Assembly: GCA_000721275.1 (NCBI GenBank)
Contig: JOFO01000002.1
Coordinates: forward strand, 248,001-312,000
Length of the DNA stretch: 64,000 nt
Direction: 5' to 3'
Origin: Microtetraspora glauca
GTDB lineage: Bacteria > Actinomycetota > Actinomycetes > Streptomycetales > Streptomycetaceae
Part shown: positions 51,478-61,202 of the stretch, piece by piece
Layout of the letters: each line of letters opens with the position of its first letter
Position numbering within the stretch: position 1 is the first letter of the stretch
Notes under the pieces: generated by a model
The model's input: the letters and a program-made list of their open reading frames with translations, nothing else
Database searches by the model: none
Told to the model about the DNA's origin: nothing
Position numbers and translations under genes: made by a program

Positions 51478-52371
51478 TTATCCCTTCACCGCGCCGGCGG
51501 TCATGCCGCCGACGGCCTTGCGCTGGAGGAAGAGGAACACGATGAGCACGGGCAGGGCGAAGAGCGTGGAGGCGGCCATGGTGGCGCCCCAGTCGTCGCC
51601 GAACGCGGTCTGGAACTGGGTGAGCCAGAGCGTCAGGGTCTGGTTCGTCTTGTCCTTGTTGAGCACCAGGACCATGGCGAACTCGTTCCAGGCCGTGATG
51701 AAGCCGAAGAGCGAGGTGGACATCAGGCCCGGGGCGAGCAGCGGGAAGATGACCTTGCGGAACGCCTGGCCGCGGGTGCAGCCGTCGATCTGGGCGGCCT
51801 CCTCCAGCTCGACCGGGACGGCGGCGATGAAGCCGCGCAGGGTCCAGATGGTGAAGGGCAGGACCATCACGAAGTAGATCGCGGTGAGCAGCGGGATGCT
51901 GTTCAGCATCTCGTTGTCGCGGGCGATCATGTACATCGCGATGACCATGACCTCCCAGGGGGCCATCTGGGCCATCATCACGATGAGGACGATGCCCTTG
52001 CGGCCCTTGAACCTCATGCGGGCGATCGCGAAGCTCGCGGCGAGGGCGACGAGCAGGGCCAGCAGGACGGCGCCGACCGTGACGATCAGGCTGTTGGTGA
52101 CGTACGTCCAGAAGAGGTCGACGCCGGTGGCGGTCGAGTAGTTCTCGAAGGTCGGGGTGAAGAAGAAGACCGGGTCCTTGGAGAGGATCTCGCTCTGCGG
52201 CTTCAGCGAGGACGAGAACATCCAGTAGACCGGGAAGACGAAGATCACGGCCAGGACGAGCGCGGCGGCGTTCTTCGCCACGGCGCCGACGGTCAGCGGC
52301 TTGCGGGTGCGCAGCTTCTGCGGGGCCGTGGCCGGCGCGGGCGCCTTGGGGTTCTGTGCGGTGGTGCTCAA
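51478..52371 (-). CDS. dasC: chitobiose ABC transporter permease DasC
   Basis: 297 residues, a MalG-type permease with six hydrophobic segments and the EAA loop EEAAQIDGCTRGQAFRKVIF. It starts at TTG 52371, overlapping the dasB stop as TTGA, with AGGAGG upstream. It forms the channel with DasB and is probably energised by the shared ATPase MsiK encoded elsewhere, since no ATPase gene is in the operon. Confidence 0.93.
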   Translation of the reverse strand: MSTTAQNPKAPAPATAPQKLRTRKPLTVGAVAKNAAALVLAVIFVFPVYWMFSSSLKPQSEILSKDPVFFFTPTFENYSTATGVDLFWTYVTNSLIVTVGAVLLALLVALAASFAIARMRFKGRKGIVLIVMMAQMAPWEVMVIAMYMIARDNEMLNSIPLLTAIYFVMVLPFTIWTLRGFIAAVPVELEEAAQIDGCTRGQAFRKVIFPLLAPGLMSTSLFGFITAWNEFAMVLVLNKDKTNQTLTLWLTQFQTAFGDDWGATMAASTLFALPVLIVFLFLQRKAVGGMTAGAVKG

Positions 52372-53390
52372 CTCTCGTCCTCCTGCTTCAGGATCAGGCG
52401 GAAGTAGAAGGACATGGCCACGAGGAGCATCACGATGGTGAGGATCGAGATGGCCGCCGCGACGCCGTAGTGCTGCTGGCTCATGCCTTCGATGTAGGCG
52501 AAGACGGGAAGGGTCTCGGTGGCGCGGTCGGGGCCGCCCTGGCGCATGGCGTAGACCTGGGTGAAGGCCTTGAAGACCCAGATGATCTCCAGGAAGGTGG
52601 TGATCATGAAGAAGGGCTTCAGGTTGGGGAAGACCACGGACCAGAAGGTCCGCCAGCCGCTGGCGCCGTCCATCCGGGCCGCCTCGTAGAGCTCGGTGCC
52701 CACGGTGGTGAGGCCGGCGTACATGTTGAGGGCGACGAAGGGGACGGAGCCCCAGACGACCAGGGCCGTGATGATCACGAAGGTGGAGAAGCCGGTCTCG
52801 AACCAGTTGTGCTGGTCGTAGCCGGAGAAGCCGAGCGTGCGCATCAGCCAGTTGGCGACGCCGAACTGCTCGTCGAAGAGCCACTGGAAGACCGTGACGG
52901 AGGCGACGATCGGCATGGCCCAGGCGAAGGCGAGGGCCAGCGAGAGCACCAGCCGCATCTTCTTGCCGAGGCGGTTGAGGAGGAGGCCGATGCCGGTGCC
53001 GAGCGCCATGATCAGCGCGACGTTGGCGGCGGTGAAGGCGACCGAGCGGAGGACGACGGTCCAGAACTCGGAGTTCCCCAGCAGCTCCGTGTAGTTGTCG
53101 AAGCCGACCCAGGGGGTCTCGCGGCGGATCAGCTCACGCCGGTTGACCGACTGGAAGGAGAGGATCAGGTTGCTGATCAGGGGGTAGAGCAGCAGCACCG
53201 CCATGGACAGCAGGGCGGGCGTGACGAGCAGGTACGGCAGCAGCCCGCCGGGCAGCGAACGTCTGCCGCGCGAGGGCTGAAGGGCTTCCTTCGCGCCGGA
53301 AGGGGGTGGCGGAGTCTGCGACTTCCCTGCCGCCCTCCCGGGCGCGTCCTGGGAACCGGCGGTCGCCGTCCCCTGGGAGTCCACGGTCAT
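52368..53390 (-). CDS. dasB: chitobiose ABC transporter permease DasB
   Basis: 340 residues, a MalF-type permease. A disordered cytoplasmic N-terminus (residues 1-55) precedes six membrane segments; the EAA loop is YEAARMDGASGWRTFWSVVF. The ATG at 53390 is taken as the start. It pairs with DasC. Downstream of dasA by 126 nt. Confidence 0.93.
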   Translation of the reverse strand: MTVDSQGTATAGSQDAPGRAAGKSQTPPPPSGAKEALQPSRGRRSLPGGLLPYLLVTPALLSMAVLLLYPLISNLILSFQSVNRRELIRRETPWVGFDNYTELLGNSEFWTVVLRSVAFTAANVALIMALGTGIGLLLNRLGKKMRLVLSLALAFAWAMPIVASVTVFQWLFDEQFGVANWLMRTLGFSGYDQHNWFETGFSTFVIITALVVWGSVPFVALNMYAGLTTVGTELYEAARMDGASGWRTFWSVVFPNLKPFFMITTFLEIIWVFKAFTQVYAMRQGGPDRATETLPVFAYIEGMSQQHYGVAAAISILTIVMLLVAMSFYFRLILKQEDES

Positions 53391-53516
53391 GGTCTTCTTC
53401 CTCGCGGTTCTGGGGCTCCCGCGCCCACCGGGGCGCGGCCCGGGGGAGCGGGCCGCAATCACTGCAACGCCCAGGTGGCGTGGCCGGGGGAAGCCGGCCA
53501 CGCCACCGGGGTGGGA

Positions 53517-54806
53517 CTACTGCTGGTTGATGCGCTCGGCGATGACCTTGTCGGCCTCTTCGCCGGCCTTCTGCGGGTCCTCGCCCTTCAGGACCTTGGT
53601 CATGTAGCCCTTGATCGGGTTGGGCTCGGTCTCGACGTTGGCCCAGCCACCGGTGATCGGGGTGATGTGACCGACCTCGGCGACCTTGACCATGGCCTCG
53701 GCGAAGGAGCCGGCCTCCGGCTGGACCTGCGCGGACGGGTCGACGGGGATGATGCCGCCCTTGTTGGCGGTGCCGTACGACTCCAGCTGCTTCTTGTTGG
53801 TGACGAAGGCCAGCCACTCCTTCGCGAGCTCCTGGTTCTTGGAGCGCTCGGCGACGGCGAGGTTGGAGCCGCCGAAGAAGACGGAGCCCGGCTTGTCGGC
53901 GGTCTTGCCCGGGATCGGGAAGTAGCCGAAGTCGGCCTTCTTGCCGGCCTTCTCGATGGCGGCGATCGCGCCGCCGGCCTCCCAGCCGAGACCGATCCAG
54001 GAGGAGACGCCGCCCTTGGGGACGATGTCGACGGACTGCTGCGGGGTCGCCTCGTCCTTGTCCTTCGGAGCGGTCGAGAAGGACTGCAGCTCCTTGTAGA
54101 AGTTCATGGCGGCGGCGGCCTGCGGGGTGGCCAGGCCACCCTTCCACTTGTCGCCGTCCTTGACCGCGAGCTCGCCGCCCTCGTCCCACAGGAAGCCGGC
54201 GAAGACGTACCAGCTCTGGCCGGGCAGGTAGAGGGGCTGCGACTTCGGGTCGGCGGCCTTGAGCTTCTTCAGGCCGTTCACCCACTCGTCGCGGGTCTTC
54301 GGCGGGGTGACGCCGGCCTTCTTGAAGGCGGCCTTGTCGTAGATCACGACGCGGCTGGCGGCCCACCACGGAGCGGCGTAGAGCTTGCCGTCCAGCTCGG
54401 CCGAGGGCAGCATGCCCTTGCTCCAGTTGTTGTAACCGAGCTTGTCCTTCTCACCCGTGAGGTCGGCGAGGCCGCCGGTGACGGCGTAGCCGGTGGTCTG
54501 GGTGTTGCCGAGCTCCAGGACGTCCGGCGGGGTGTCCTCGGAGAGGGCCGTGGTGACCTTGGTCTGGATGTCGGTCCACTGCTGGACCTCGACGTTGACC
54601 TTGACGCCGGGGTGGGCGGCCTCGAACTCCTTGTTGACGCCGTCGATCCACTCCTTGGGAGCGGAACCGTCCATGACCCAGACGGTGAGCGACTTGTTGC
54701 CGCCCTCGGCCTTGTCCTTGTCGCCACCGCTGTCGGAACCACCACACGCAGCGATGGAGACCATCATGCCCGCGACGCCGATCGCCGCGATGAGCTTGCG
54801 CTTCAC
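53517..54806 (-). CDS. dasA: chitobiose-binding lipoprotein DasA
   Basis: 429 residues. Lipoprotein signal LIAAIGVAGMMVSIAACGGS with the lipobox Cys, then a type 1 extracellular sugar-binding domain (SLTVWVMDGSAPKEWIDGVN and following). DasA captures N,N'-diacetylchitobiose outside the cell. GTG start at 54806 with GGAGG 5-6 nt upstream. Two dre sites upstream place it under DasR. Confidence 0.94.
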   Translation of the reverse strand: MKRKLIAAIGVAGMMVSIAACGGSDSGGDKDKAEGGNKSLTVWVMDGSAPKEWIDGVNKEFEAAHPGVKVNVEVQQWTDIQTKVTTALSEDTPPDVLELGNTQTTGYAVTGGLADLTGEKDKLGYNNWSKGMLPSAELDGKLYAAPWWAASRVVIYDKAAFKKAGVTPPKTRDEWVNGLKKLKAADPKSQPLYLPGQSWYVFAGFLWDEGGELAVKDGDKWKGGLATPQAAAAMNFYKELQSFSTAPKDKDEATPQQSVDIVPKGGVSSWIGLGWEAGGAIAAIEKAGKKADFGYFPIPGKTADKPGSVFFGGSNLAVAERSKNQELAKEWLAFVTNKKQLESYGTANKGGIIPVDPSAQVQPEAGSFAEAMVKVAEVGHITPITGGWANVETEPNPIKGYMTKVLKGEDPQKAGEEADKVIAERINQQ

Positions 54807-54894
54807 GCCACCCTCCTCAGGGATGCCTGCAACCCCTGCCCACCGCGCGAAGACATACGTCAGGTAATGCTCGTGGGGCTGGGACCTGGTCTTT

Positions 54895-54932
54895 AATGGT
54901 TTAGACCAGTACCCGGAGCTTGGCCTAGACCT
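54895..54932. promoter_or_regulatory. pair of DasR-responsive (dre) sites of dasA
   Basis: TGGTTTAGACCA (54897-54908) is a strong dre core; TGGCCTAGACCT (54921-54932) is a weaker second copy 24 bp away. Both lie 90-127 nt upstream of dasA, in the dasA-dasR divergent region. Confidence 0.82.
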
Positions 54933-54992
54933 TTGGGGGTGTCAAGGGTGTATAAGAAGGGCAGTCGCGTCCGTTATCGGACCGACACCTGA

Positions 54993-55853
<861 letters not shown>

Positions 55854-55868
55854 AAATCGATCTGAACC

Positions 55869-55905
55869 CGTACCCCGGCACATCCGTGTGATGTGTCGGG
55901 GTACG
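55869..55905 (+). terminator. intrinsic terminator after dasR
   Basis: 16-bp stem (55869-55884 with 55890-55905) with one G-T pair and a 5-nt loop. Confidence 0.85.
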
Positions 55906-56041
55906 CCGTTTCCCGGGGCGCGGTTCGACGCCGAGACCCGCCCGATACACGTCCGTTATTCGGACGAGGGTTCCCAGGAAGTGAGCGGTCCCCTACATTT
56001 CCTCGGCATTAACCGGTGATCAGTGAGGGGACGCATTCGCC

Positions 56042-56296
56042 ATGACAGAAACCACGACCGGGAAACAACCGGTCATCACACCCGCCAGGATCGTCATAGC
56101 GCTCTGTCTGGCGGCGCCGTTCGTGGCGATGCTCTGGGTCGGTTCCTACGCGAAGACCGAACCCCTCTTCGCGGGAATCCCGTTCTTCTACTGGTACCAG
56201 ATGCTCTGGGTGCTGGTGTCGACCGCGCTCACGATGATCGCGTACAAGCTGTGGCAGCGCGACCAGCGCGCCCGCAAGGGGGGTGACGCGCGATGA
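56042..56296 (+). CDS. DUF3311 small membrane protein
   Basis: 84 residues with two hydrophobic helices (IVIALCLAAPFVAMLWVG and FYWYQMLWVLVSTALTMIAY) and the GIPFFYWYQ motif of DUF3311. These proteins are regularly encoded just before sodium:solute symporters and overlap them, as here (ATGA). It is probably an accessory subunit. Confidence 0.92.
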   Translation: MTETTTGKQPVITPARIVIALCLAAPFVAMLWVGSYAKTEPLFAGIPFFYWYQMLWVLVSTALTMIAYKLWQRDQRARKGGDAR

Positions 56297-57918
56297 AGGA
56301 CGGCGTCAACGGCGTCGCGCTCGCCGTCTTCGTGTTCTTCTTCCTGGCCGTCACGGTCATGGGCTTCCTCGCCTCCAAGTGGCGCAGGGCCGAGAACGAG
56401 AACAGCCTCGACGAATGGGGCCTCGGCGGCCGGTCCTTCGGCACCTGGGTCACCTGGTTCCTGCTCGGCGGCGACCTCTACACCGCGTACACCTTCGTCG
56501 CCGTCCCGGCGGCCATCTACGCGGCGGGCGCGGCCGGATTCTTCGCCGTCCCGTACACCATCCTGGTCTACCCGCTGATCTTCACCTTCCTGCCGCGCCT
56601 CTGGTCGGTCTCGCACCGGCACGGCTACGTCACCACCTCCGACTTCGTGCGCGGCCGGTTCGGCTCCAAGGGCCTCTCGCTCGCCGTGGCCCTCACCGGC
56701 ATCCTCGCCACCATGCCGTACATCGCGCTCCAGCTCGTCGGCATCCAGGCCGTCCTGGACGTGATGGGCGTCGGCGGCGGCGAGACCACCCACTGGTTCA
56801 TCAAGGACCTGCCGCTGCTGATCGCCTTCGGCGTGCTCGCCGCGTACACGTACTCCTCGGGCCTGCGCGCCCCCGCGCTCATCGCGTTCGTCAAGGACAC
56901 CCTGATCTACCTCGTCATCGCCGTGGCGATCATCTACATCCCGATCAAGCTCGGCGGCTTCGACGAGATCTTCGCCAAGGCCGGCGAGGCGTACGCGACG
57001 GTCAACCCGGCCACCGACAAGCCGCGCGGCTCCCTGGTGCCGGGCGAGGCGAGCCAGTGGACGTACGCGACGCTCGCGCTCGGCTCGGCGCTCGCGCTCT
57101 TCATGTACCCGCACTCGATCACGGCGACCCTGTCGTCGAAGAGCCGCGAGGTCATCCGCCGCAACACCACGATCCTGCCGCTGTACTCGCTGATGCTGGG
57201 CCTGCTCGCGCTGCTCGGCTTCATGGCGATCGCCGCCGGCATCAAGGTGAGCAACGGCCAGCTCGCCATCCCGCAGCTCTTCGAGAACATGTTCCCCGAC
57301 TGGTTCGCGGGCGTCGCGTTCGCCGCCATCGGCATCGGCGCGCTCGTCCCCGCCGCGATCATGTCGATCGCCGCGGCCAACCTCTTCACCCGCAACATCT
57401 ACAAGGACTTCATCAAGAAGGACGCCACCCCCGAGCAGGAGACCAAGGTCTCCAAGGTGGTCTCGCTGCTGGTGAAGGTCGGCGCGCTCGCCTTCGTCCT
57501 CACCATGGACAAGACGGTCGCCATCAACTTCCAGCTCCTCGGCGGCATCTGGATCCTCCAGACCTTCCCGGCCCTCGTCGGCGGTCTCTTCACCAACTGG
57601 TTCCACCGCTGGGCGCTGCTCGCCGGCTGGGCCGTCGGCATGGTCTACGGCACCGCCGCCGCGTACGGCGTCGCCAGCCCGACCCAGAAGCACTTCGGCG
57701 GCTCCTCCGCCGAGATCCCCGGCATCGGCGAGATCGGCTACATCGGCCTCACCGCCTTCGTCCTCAACCTCGTCGTCACGGTCGTCCTCACCTTCGTCCT
57801 CCGGGCCCTCAAGGCCCCCCAGGGCGTCGACGAGACCTCCCCGTCGGACTACACGGCCGACGCCGGCGACGCCGGGGTCAGCACCGAGCTCCCGAAGGTG
57901 GGGGCCGGCACCCACTGA
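56293..57918 (+). CDS. sodium:solute symporter (monocarboxylate-type)
   Basis: 541 residues of the SSS family, about 13 membrane helices. GLGGRSFGTWVTWFLLGGDL is the typical N-terminal loop and GALVPAAIMSIAAANLFTRN the sodium-site region. Members paired with DUF3311 are often monocarboxylate or acetate carriers, which is inferred here. It ends before a strong terminator. Confidence 0.92.
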   Translation: MKDGVNGVALAVFVFFFLAVTVMGFLASKWRRAENENSLDEWGLGGRSFGTWVTWFLLGGDLYTAYTFVAVPAAIYAAGAAGFFAVPYTILVYPLIFTFLPRLWSVSHRHGYVTTSDFVRGRFGSKGLSLAVALTGILATMPYIALQLVGIQAVLDVMGVGGGETTHWFIKDLPLLIAFGVLAAYTYSSGLRAPALIAFVKDTLIYLVIAVAIIYIPIKLGGFDEIFAKAGEAYATVNPATDKPRGSLVPGEASQWTYATLALGSALALFMYPHSITATLSSKSREVIRRNTTILPLYSLMLGLLALLGFMAIAAGIKVSNGQLAIPQLFENMFPDWFAGVAFAAIGIGALVPAAIMSIAAANLFTRNIYKDFIKKDATPEQETKVSKVVSLLVKVGALAFVLTMDKTVAINFQLLGGIWILQTFPALVGGLFTNWFHRWALLAGWAVGMVYGTAAAYGVASPTQKHFGGSSAEIPGIGEIGYIGLTAFVLNLVVTVVLTFVLRALKAPQGVDETSPSDYTADAGDAGVSTELPKVGAGTH

Positions 57919-57938
57919 TCCGGCGGTACGCGGACGGT

Positions 57939-57976
57939 GGCGAGGGCCCGGGGGCGGAAAACCCCGGGTCCTCGCC
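57939..57976 (+). terminator. intrinsic terminator after the symporter
   Basis: 15-bp stem (57939-57953 with 57962-57976) with one mismatch; the loop contains AAAA. Confidence 0.82.
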
Positions 57977-58001
57977 CGTTCCTGCGGGCAGACTGCCCGC
58001 C

Positions 58002-58505
58002 ATGGACTTCACGATCAGGGCCGTACGGCCCGAGGAGTACGAGGAACTCGGCGAGATCACCGCCCGTGCCTACCTCGACGACGGACACCTCACCTTCGGC
58101 GAGGACGACCCCTATCTGCCGGTGATGAAGGACGTGGCCCGGCGGGTCGCCGAGGCGGAGGTGCTGGTCGCCGTCGACGCCGACGGCCGGCTGCTCGGCG
58201 GGGTGACCTTCACCGCCGGCGGTGGCGCGTACGCGGACGTCGCCGGGCCCGGCGAGGCCGAGTTCCGGCTCCTGGCCGTCGCCCGCGCCGCGCGCGGCCG
58301 GGGCGTCGGCGAGGCGCTCGTCCGGGCCTGCGTCGAACGGGCCCGGGCCCTCGACGGCTGCACCCGGATGCTGCTCTCCACCCAGGACCGGATGGCGGAG
58401 GCCCACCGGATCTACGAGCGGGTCGGCTTCACCCGGCTCCCGGAACGGGACTGGAGCCCCGTTCCGGAGCTGTCGCCGCTGCTCGTCCTCGCCCTGGACC
58501 TCTGA
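58002..58505 (+). CDS. GNAT family N-acetyltransferase
   Basis: 167 residues with the GNAT fold: AEFRLLAVARAARGRGVGEA is the acetyl-CoA pyrophosphate loop (R/Q-x-x-G-x-G), then AHRIYERVGFTRLPERDWSP. The substrate is unknown. CAGACT (57989-57994), a -10-like hexamer, is 7 nt before the ATG; no ribosome site is seen. Confidence 0.9.
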   Translation: MDFTIRAVRPEEYEELGEITARAYLDDGHLTFGEDDPYLPVMKDVARRVAEAEVLVAVDADGRLLGGVTFTAGGGAYADVAGPGEAEFRLLAVARAARGRGVGEALVRACVERARALDGCTRMLLSTQDRMAEAHRIYERVGFTRLPERDWSPVPELSPLLVLALDL

Positions 58506-58528
58506 CCGCACCGACGTCCGGCGACACA

Positions 58529-58566
58529 ACATGTGGGGGGTGCCGCGATCGGCGCCCCCCACATGT
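58529..58566 (+). terminator. terminator abutting the nrdAB promoter/riboswitch
   Basis: 16-bp stem (58529-58544 with 58551-58566) with one G-T pair and a 6-nt loop. The right arm ends in the first base of a TATGCT -10-like hexamer (58566-58571). Confidence 0.8.
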
Positions 58567-58569
58567 ATG

Positions 58570-58690
58570 CTCGTGCTCGCTGTCGACGCAGGGGAATCCG
58601 GTGCGAATCCGGAACTGTCCCGCAACGGTGTGCTTCGTGCGCTTTCCTCACTTCCGCACGGGCGAGTCCGAGCACCTGCGCGCGGTGCGC
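58570..58690 (+). promoter_or_regulatory. cobalamin (B12) riboswitch upstream of nrdAB
   Basis: The conserved core is present: GGGGAATCCGGTGCGAATCC (58591-58610), ACTGTCCCGCAACGG (about 58614-58628) and the 3' element GAGTCCGAGCACCTG (58664-58678). GTGCTCG (58573-58579) can pair with CGAGCAC (58669-58675). B12 control of class Ia nrdAB is known in Streptomyces. A CCCTCCC run (58779-58785) could pair with the GAGGGAG ribosome site (58808-58814), suggesting translational control. Ends are approximate. Confidence 0.9.
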
Positions 58691-58823
58691 CCGGTCCGAC
58701 CGTTCCGGGCGCCGACGACGTCCGGGCCTCGCGGAATGGGCCGGTGGACGCGGGCGCTTCCGCGCGTGCGCACGCCCGCCCTCCCCCGCCGCTGCCCCGG
58801 GCCGAGCGAGGGAGAGCCCCCAC

Positions 58824-61202
58824 GTGACCATCGCGCCTGCGGGTCCGTCAGCCACCGAGGCCGCCACGAGCGAGAGCGACGGCCCCGGAACCGTATTGCT
58901 GCGGACCCTGACCGACCTCACCGCCGACCTCACCGACACCGACCCCGGCCGGGTCGCCGCCGCCGCGCTGCGCGGCCGGCACGCCGGATCGGACGAGGCG
59001 GAGCTGCGCGAACTGGCCACCGAGGCCGCCGCCGGACTCATCTCCGAGGACCCCGCCTACTCCCGGCTCGCCGCCCGCCTGCTCACCCTCACCATCGCCG
59101 AGGAGGCCGCCGGACAGGGCGCCGTCTCCTTCTCCGCCTCGGTCGCCACCGGCCACCGCGAGGGCCTGATCGCCGACCGCACCGCCGCCCTCGTCGCCCG
59201 GCACGCCGCGCGGATGGACGCGCTGATCGACCCGGCCGCCGACGACCGCTTCGGCTACTTCGGCCTGCGGACGCTGTACTCCCGCTACCTGCTGCGCCAC
59301 CCGCTCACCCGCAAGGTCATCGAGACCCCGCAGCACTTCATGCTCCGGGTCGCCGCCGGCCTCGCCGAGGACGACTCGGACCGCGCCCTGGACGAGGTCG
59401 CGGCGCTGTACGGGCTGATGAGCCGGCTGGACTACCTGCCGTCCTCCCCCACGCTCTTCAACTCCGGCACCCGCCACCCGCAGATGTCCTCCTGCTACCT
59501 GCTGGACTCCCCGCAGGACGAGCTGGACTCCATCTACGACCGCTACCACCAGGTCGCGCGCCTGTCGAAGCACGCCGGCGGCATCGGCCTGTCGTACTCC
59601 CGCATCCGCTCGCGCGGTTCGCTGATCCGCGGCACCAACGGGCACTCCAACGGCATCGTGCCCTTCCTCAAGACGCTGGACGCCTCGGTCGCCGCCGTCA
59701 ACCAGGGCGGCCGGCGCAAGGGCGCGGCCGCCGTCTACCTGGAGACCTGGCACGCCGACATCGAGGAGTTCCTGGAGCTCCGCGACAACACCGGCGAGGA
59801 CGCCCGCCGCACCCACAACCTGAACCTCGCCCACTGGATCCCGGACGAGTTCATGCGCCGGGTGAACGCGGACGCCGAGTGGTCGCTCTTCTCCCCCGCC
59901 GACGTGCCCGAGCTGGTCGACCTGTGGGGCGAGGAGTTCGACGCCGCCTACCGCGCCGCCGAGGCGAAGGGCCTGGCCAGCCGGACCATCCCGGCCCGCG
60001 ACCTGTACGGCCGGATGATGCGGACCCTCGCCCAGACCGGCAACGGCTGGATGACCTTCAAGGACGCCTCCAACCGCACCGCCAACCAGACCGCCGAGCC
60101 CGGCACCGTCGTCCACTCCTCCAACCTCTGCACCGAGATCATCGAGGTCACCAACGACGGCGAGACGGCCGTCTGCAACCTCGGCTCGATCAACCTCGGC
60201 GCCTTCGTCCACCCCGAGATCGGGGGGATCGACTGGGCCCGCCTGGACGACACGGTCCGCACCGCCGTCACCTTCCTCGACCGGGTCGTCGACATCAACT
60301 TCTACCCGACCGAGCAGGCCGGGAACTCCAACGCGAAGTGGCGCCCCGTGGGCCTCGGCGCGATGGGCCTCCAGGACGTCTTCTTCAAGCTGCGGCTGCC
60401 CTTCGACTCCGCCGAGGCGAAGGCGCTGTCCACGAGGATCGCCGAGCGGATCATGCTCGCCGCGTACGAGGCGTCCGCCGACCTCGCCGAGCGCAACGGC
60501 CCGCTGCCGGCCTGGAAGCGGACCCGCACCGCGCGGGGCGTGCTCCACCCCGACCACTACGACGTCGAGCTGAACTGGCCGGAGCGCTGGGCGGCGCTGC
60601 GCGAGCGGATCGCCGCCGTCGGCATGCGCAACAGCCTGCTGCTCGCCATCGCGCCGACGGCGACCATCGCGTCGATCGCCGGCGTGTACGAGTGCATCGA
60701 GCCGCAGGTCTCCAACCTGTTCAAGCGCGAGACGCTGTCCGGCGAGTTCCTGCAGGTCAACACGTACCTGGTGGACGAGCTGAAGCGGCTCGGCGTGTGG
60801 GACGCGCAGACCCGGGAGGCGCTGCGCGAGGCCAACGGCTCGGTGCAGGGCTTCGGCTGGGTGCCGGCCGAGGTGCGCGAGCTGTACCGCACGGCCTGGG
60901 AGATCCCGCAGCGCGGCCTCATCGACATGGCGGCGGCCCGCACCCCGTTCCTGGACCAGTCGCAGTCCCTGAACCTGTTCATGGAGACGCCGACCATCGG
61001 CAAGCTGTCGTCGATGTACGCGTACGCCTGGAAGCAGGGCCTGAAGACGACGTACTACCTGCGCTCCCGCCCGGCGACCCGGATCGCCCGCGCCGCGTCG
61101 GCGTCCGCCGCCACCCCGATCCCCGTCCAGCAGGCGGCCCCCGACGCGGACGCCGTCGCCTGCTCCCTCGAAAACCCCGAGTCCTGCGAGGCATGCCAGT
61201 GA
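58824..61202 (+). CDS. nrdA: ribonucleoside-diphosphate reductase, large subunit (class Ia)
   Basis: 792 residues. It reduces ribonucleotides for DNA synthesis. Active-site Cys are in QMSSCYLLDSP and SSNLCTEIIEV, and NLNLAHWIPDEF and AIAPTATIASIAGVYECIEP are family motifs. The C-terminal SCEACQ supplies the redox Cys pair. The GTG at 58824 has GAGGGAGAG upstream and is under the B12 riboswitch. It overlaps nrdB. Confidence 0.95.
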   Translation: MTIAPAGPSATEAATSESDGPGTVLLRTLTDLTADLTDTDPGRVAAAALRGRHAGSDEAELRELATEAAAGLISEDPAYSRLAARLLTLTIAEEAAGQGAVSFSASVATGHREGLIADRTAALVARHAARMDALIDPAADDRFGYFGLRTLYSRYLLRHPLTRKVIETPQHFMLRVAAGLAEDDSDRALDEVAALYGLMSRLDYLPSSPTLFNSGTRHPQMSSCYLLDSPQDELDSIYDRYHQVARLSKHAGGIGLSYSRIRSRGSLIRGTNGHSNGIVPFLKTLDASVAAVNQGGRRKGAAAVYLETWHADIEEFLELRDNTGEDARRTHNLNLAHWIPDEFMRRVNADAEWSLFSPADVPELVDLWGEEFDAAYRAAEAKGLASRTIPARDLYGRMMRTLAQTGNGWMTFKDASNRTANQTAEPGTVVHSSNLCTEIIEVTNDGETAVCNLGSINLGAFVHPEIGGIDWARLDDTVRTAVTFLDRVVDINFYPTEQAGNSNAKWRPVGLGAMGLQDVFFKLRLPFDSAEAKALSTRIAERIMLAAYEASADLAERNGPLPAWKRTRTARGVLHPDHYDVELNWPERWAALRERIAAVGMRNSLLLAIAPTATIASIAGVYECIEPQVSNLFKRETLSGEFLQVNTYLVDELKRLGVWDAQTREALREANGSVQGFGWVPAEVRELYRTAWEIPQRGLIDMAAARTPFLDQSQSLNLFMETPTIGKLSSMYAYAWKQGLKTTYYLRSRPATRIARAASASAATPIPVQQAAPDADAVACSLENPESCEACQ

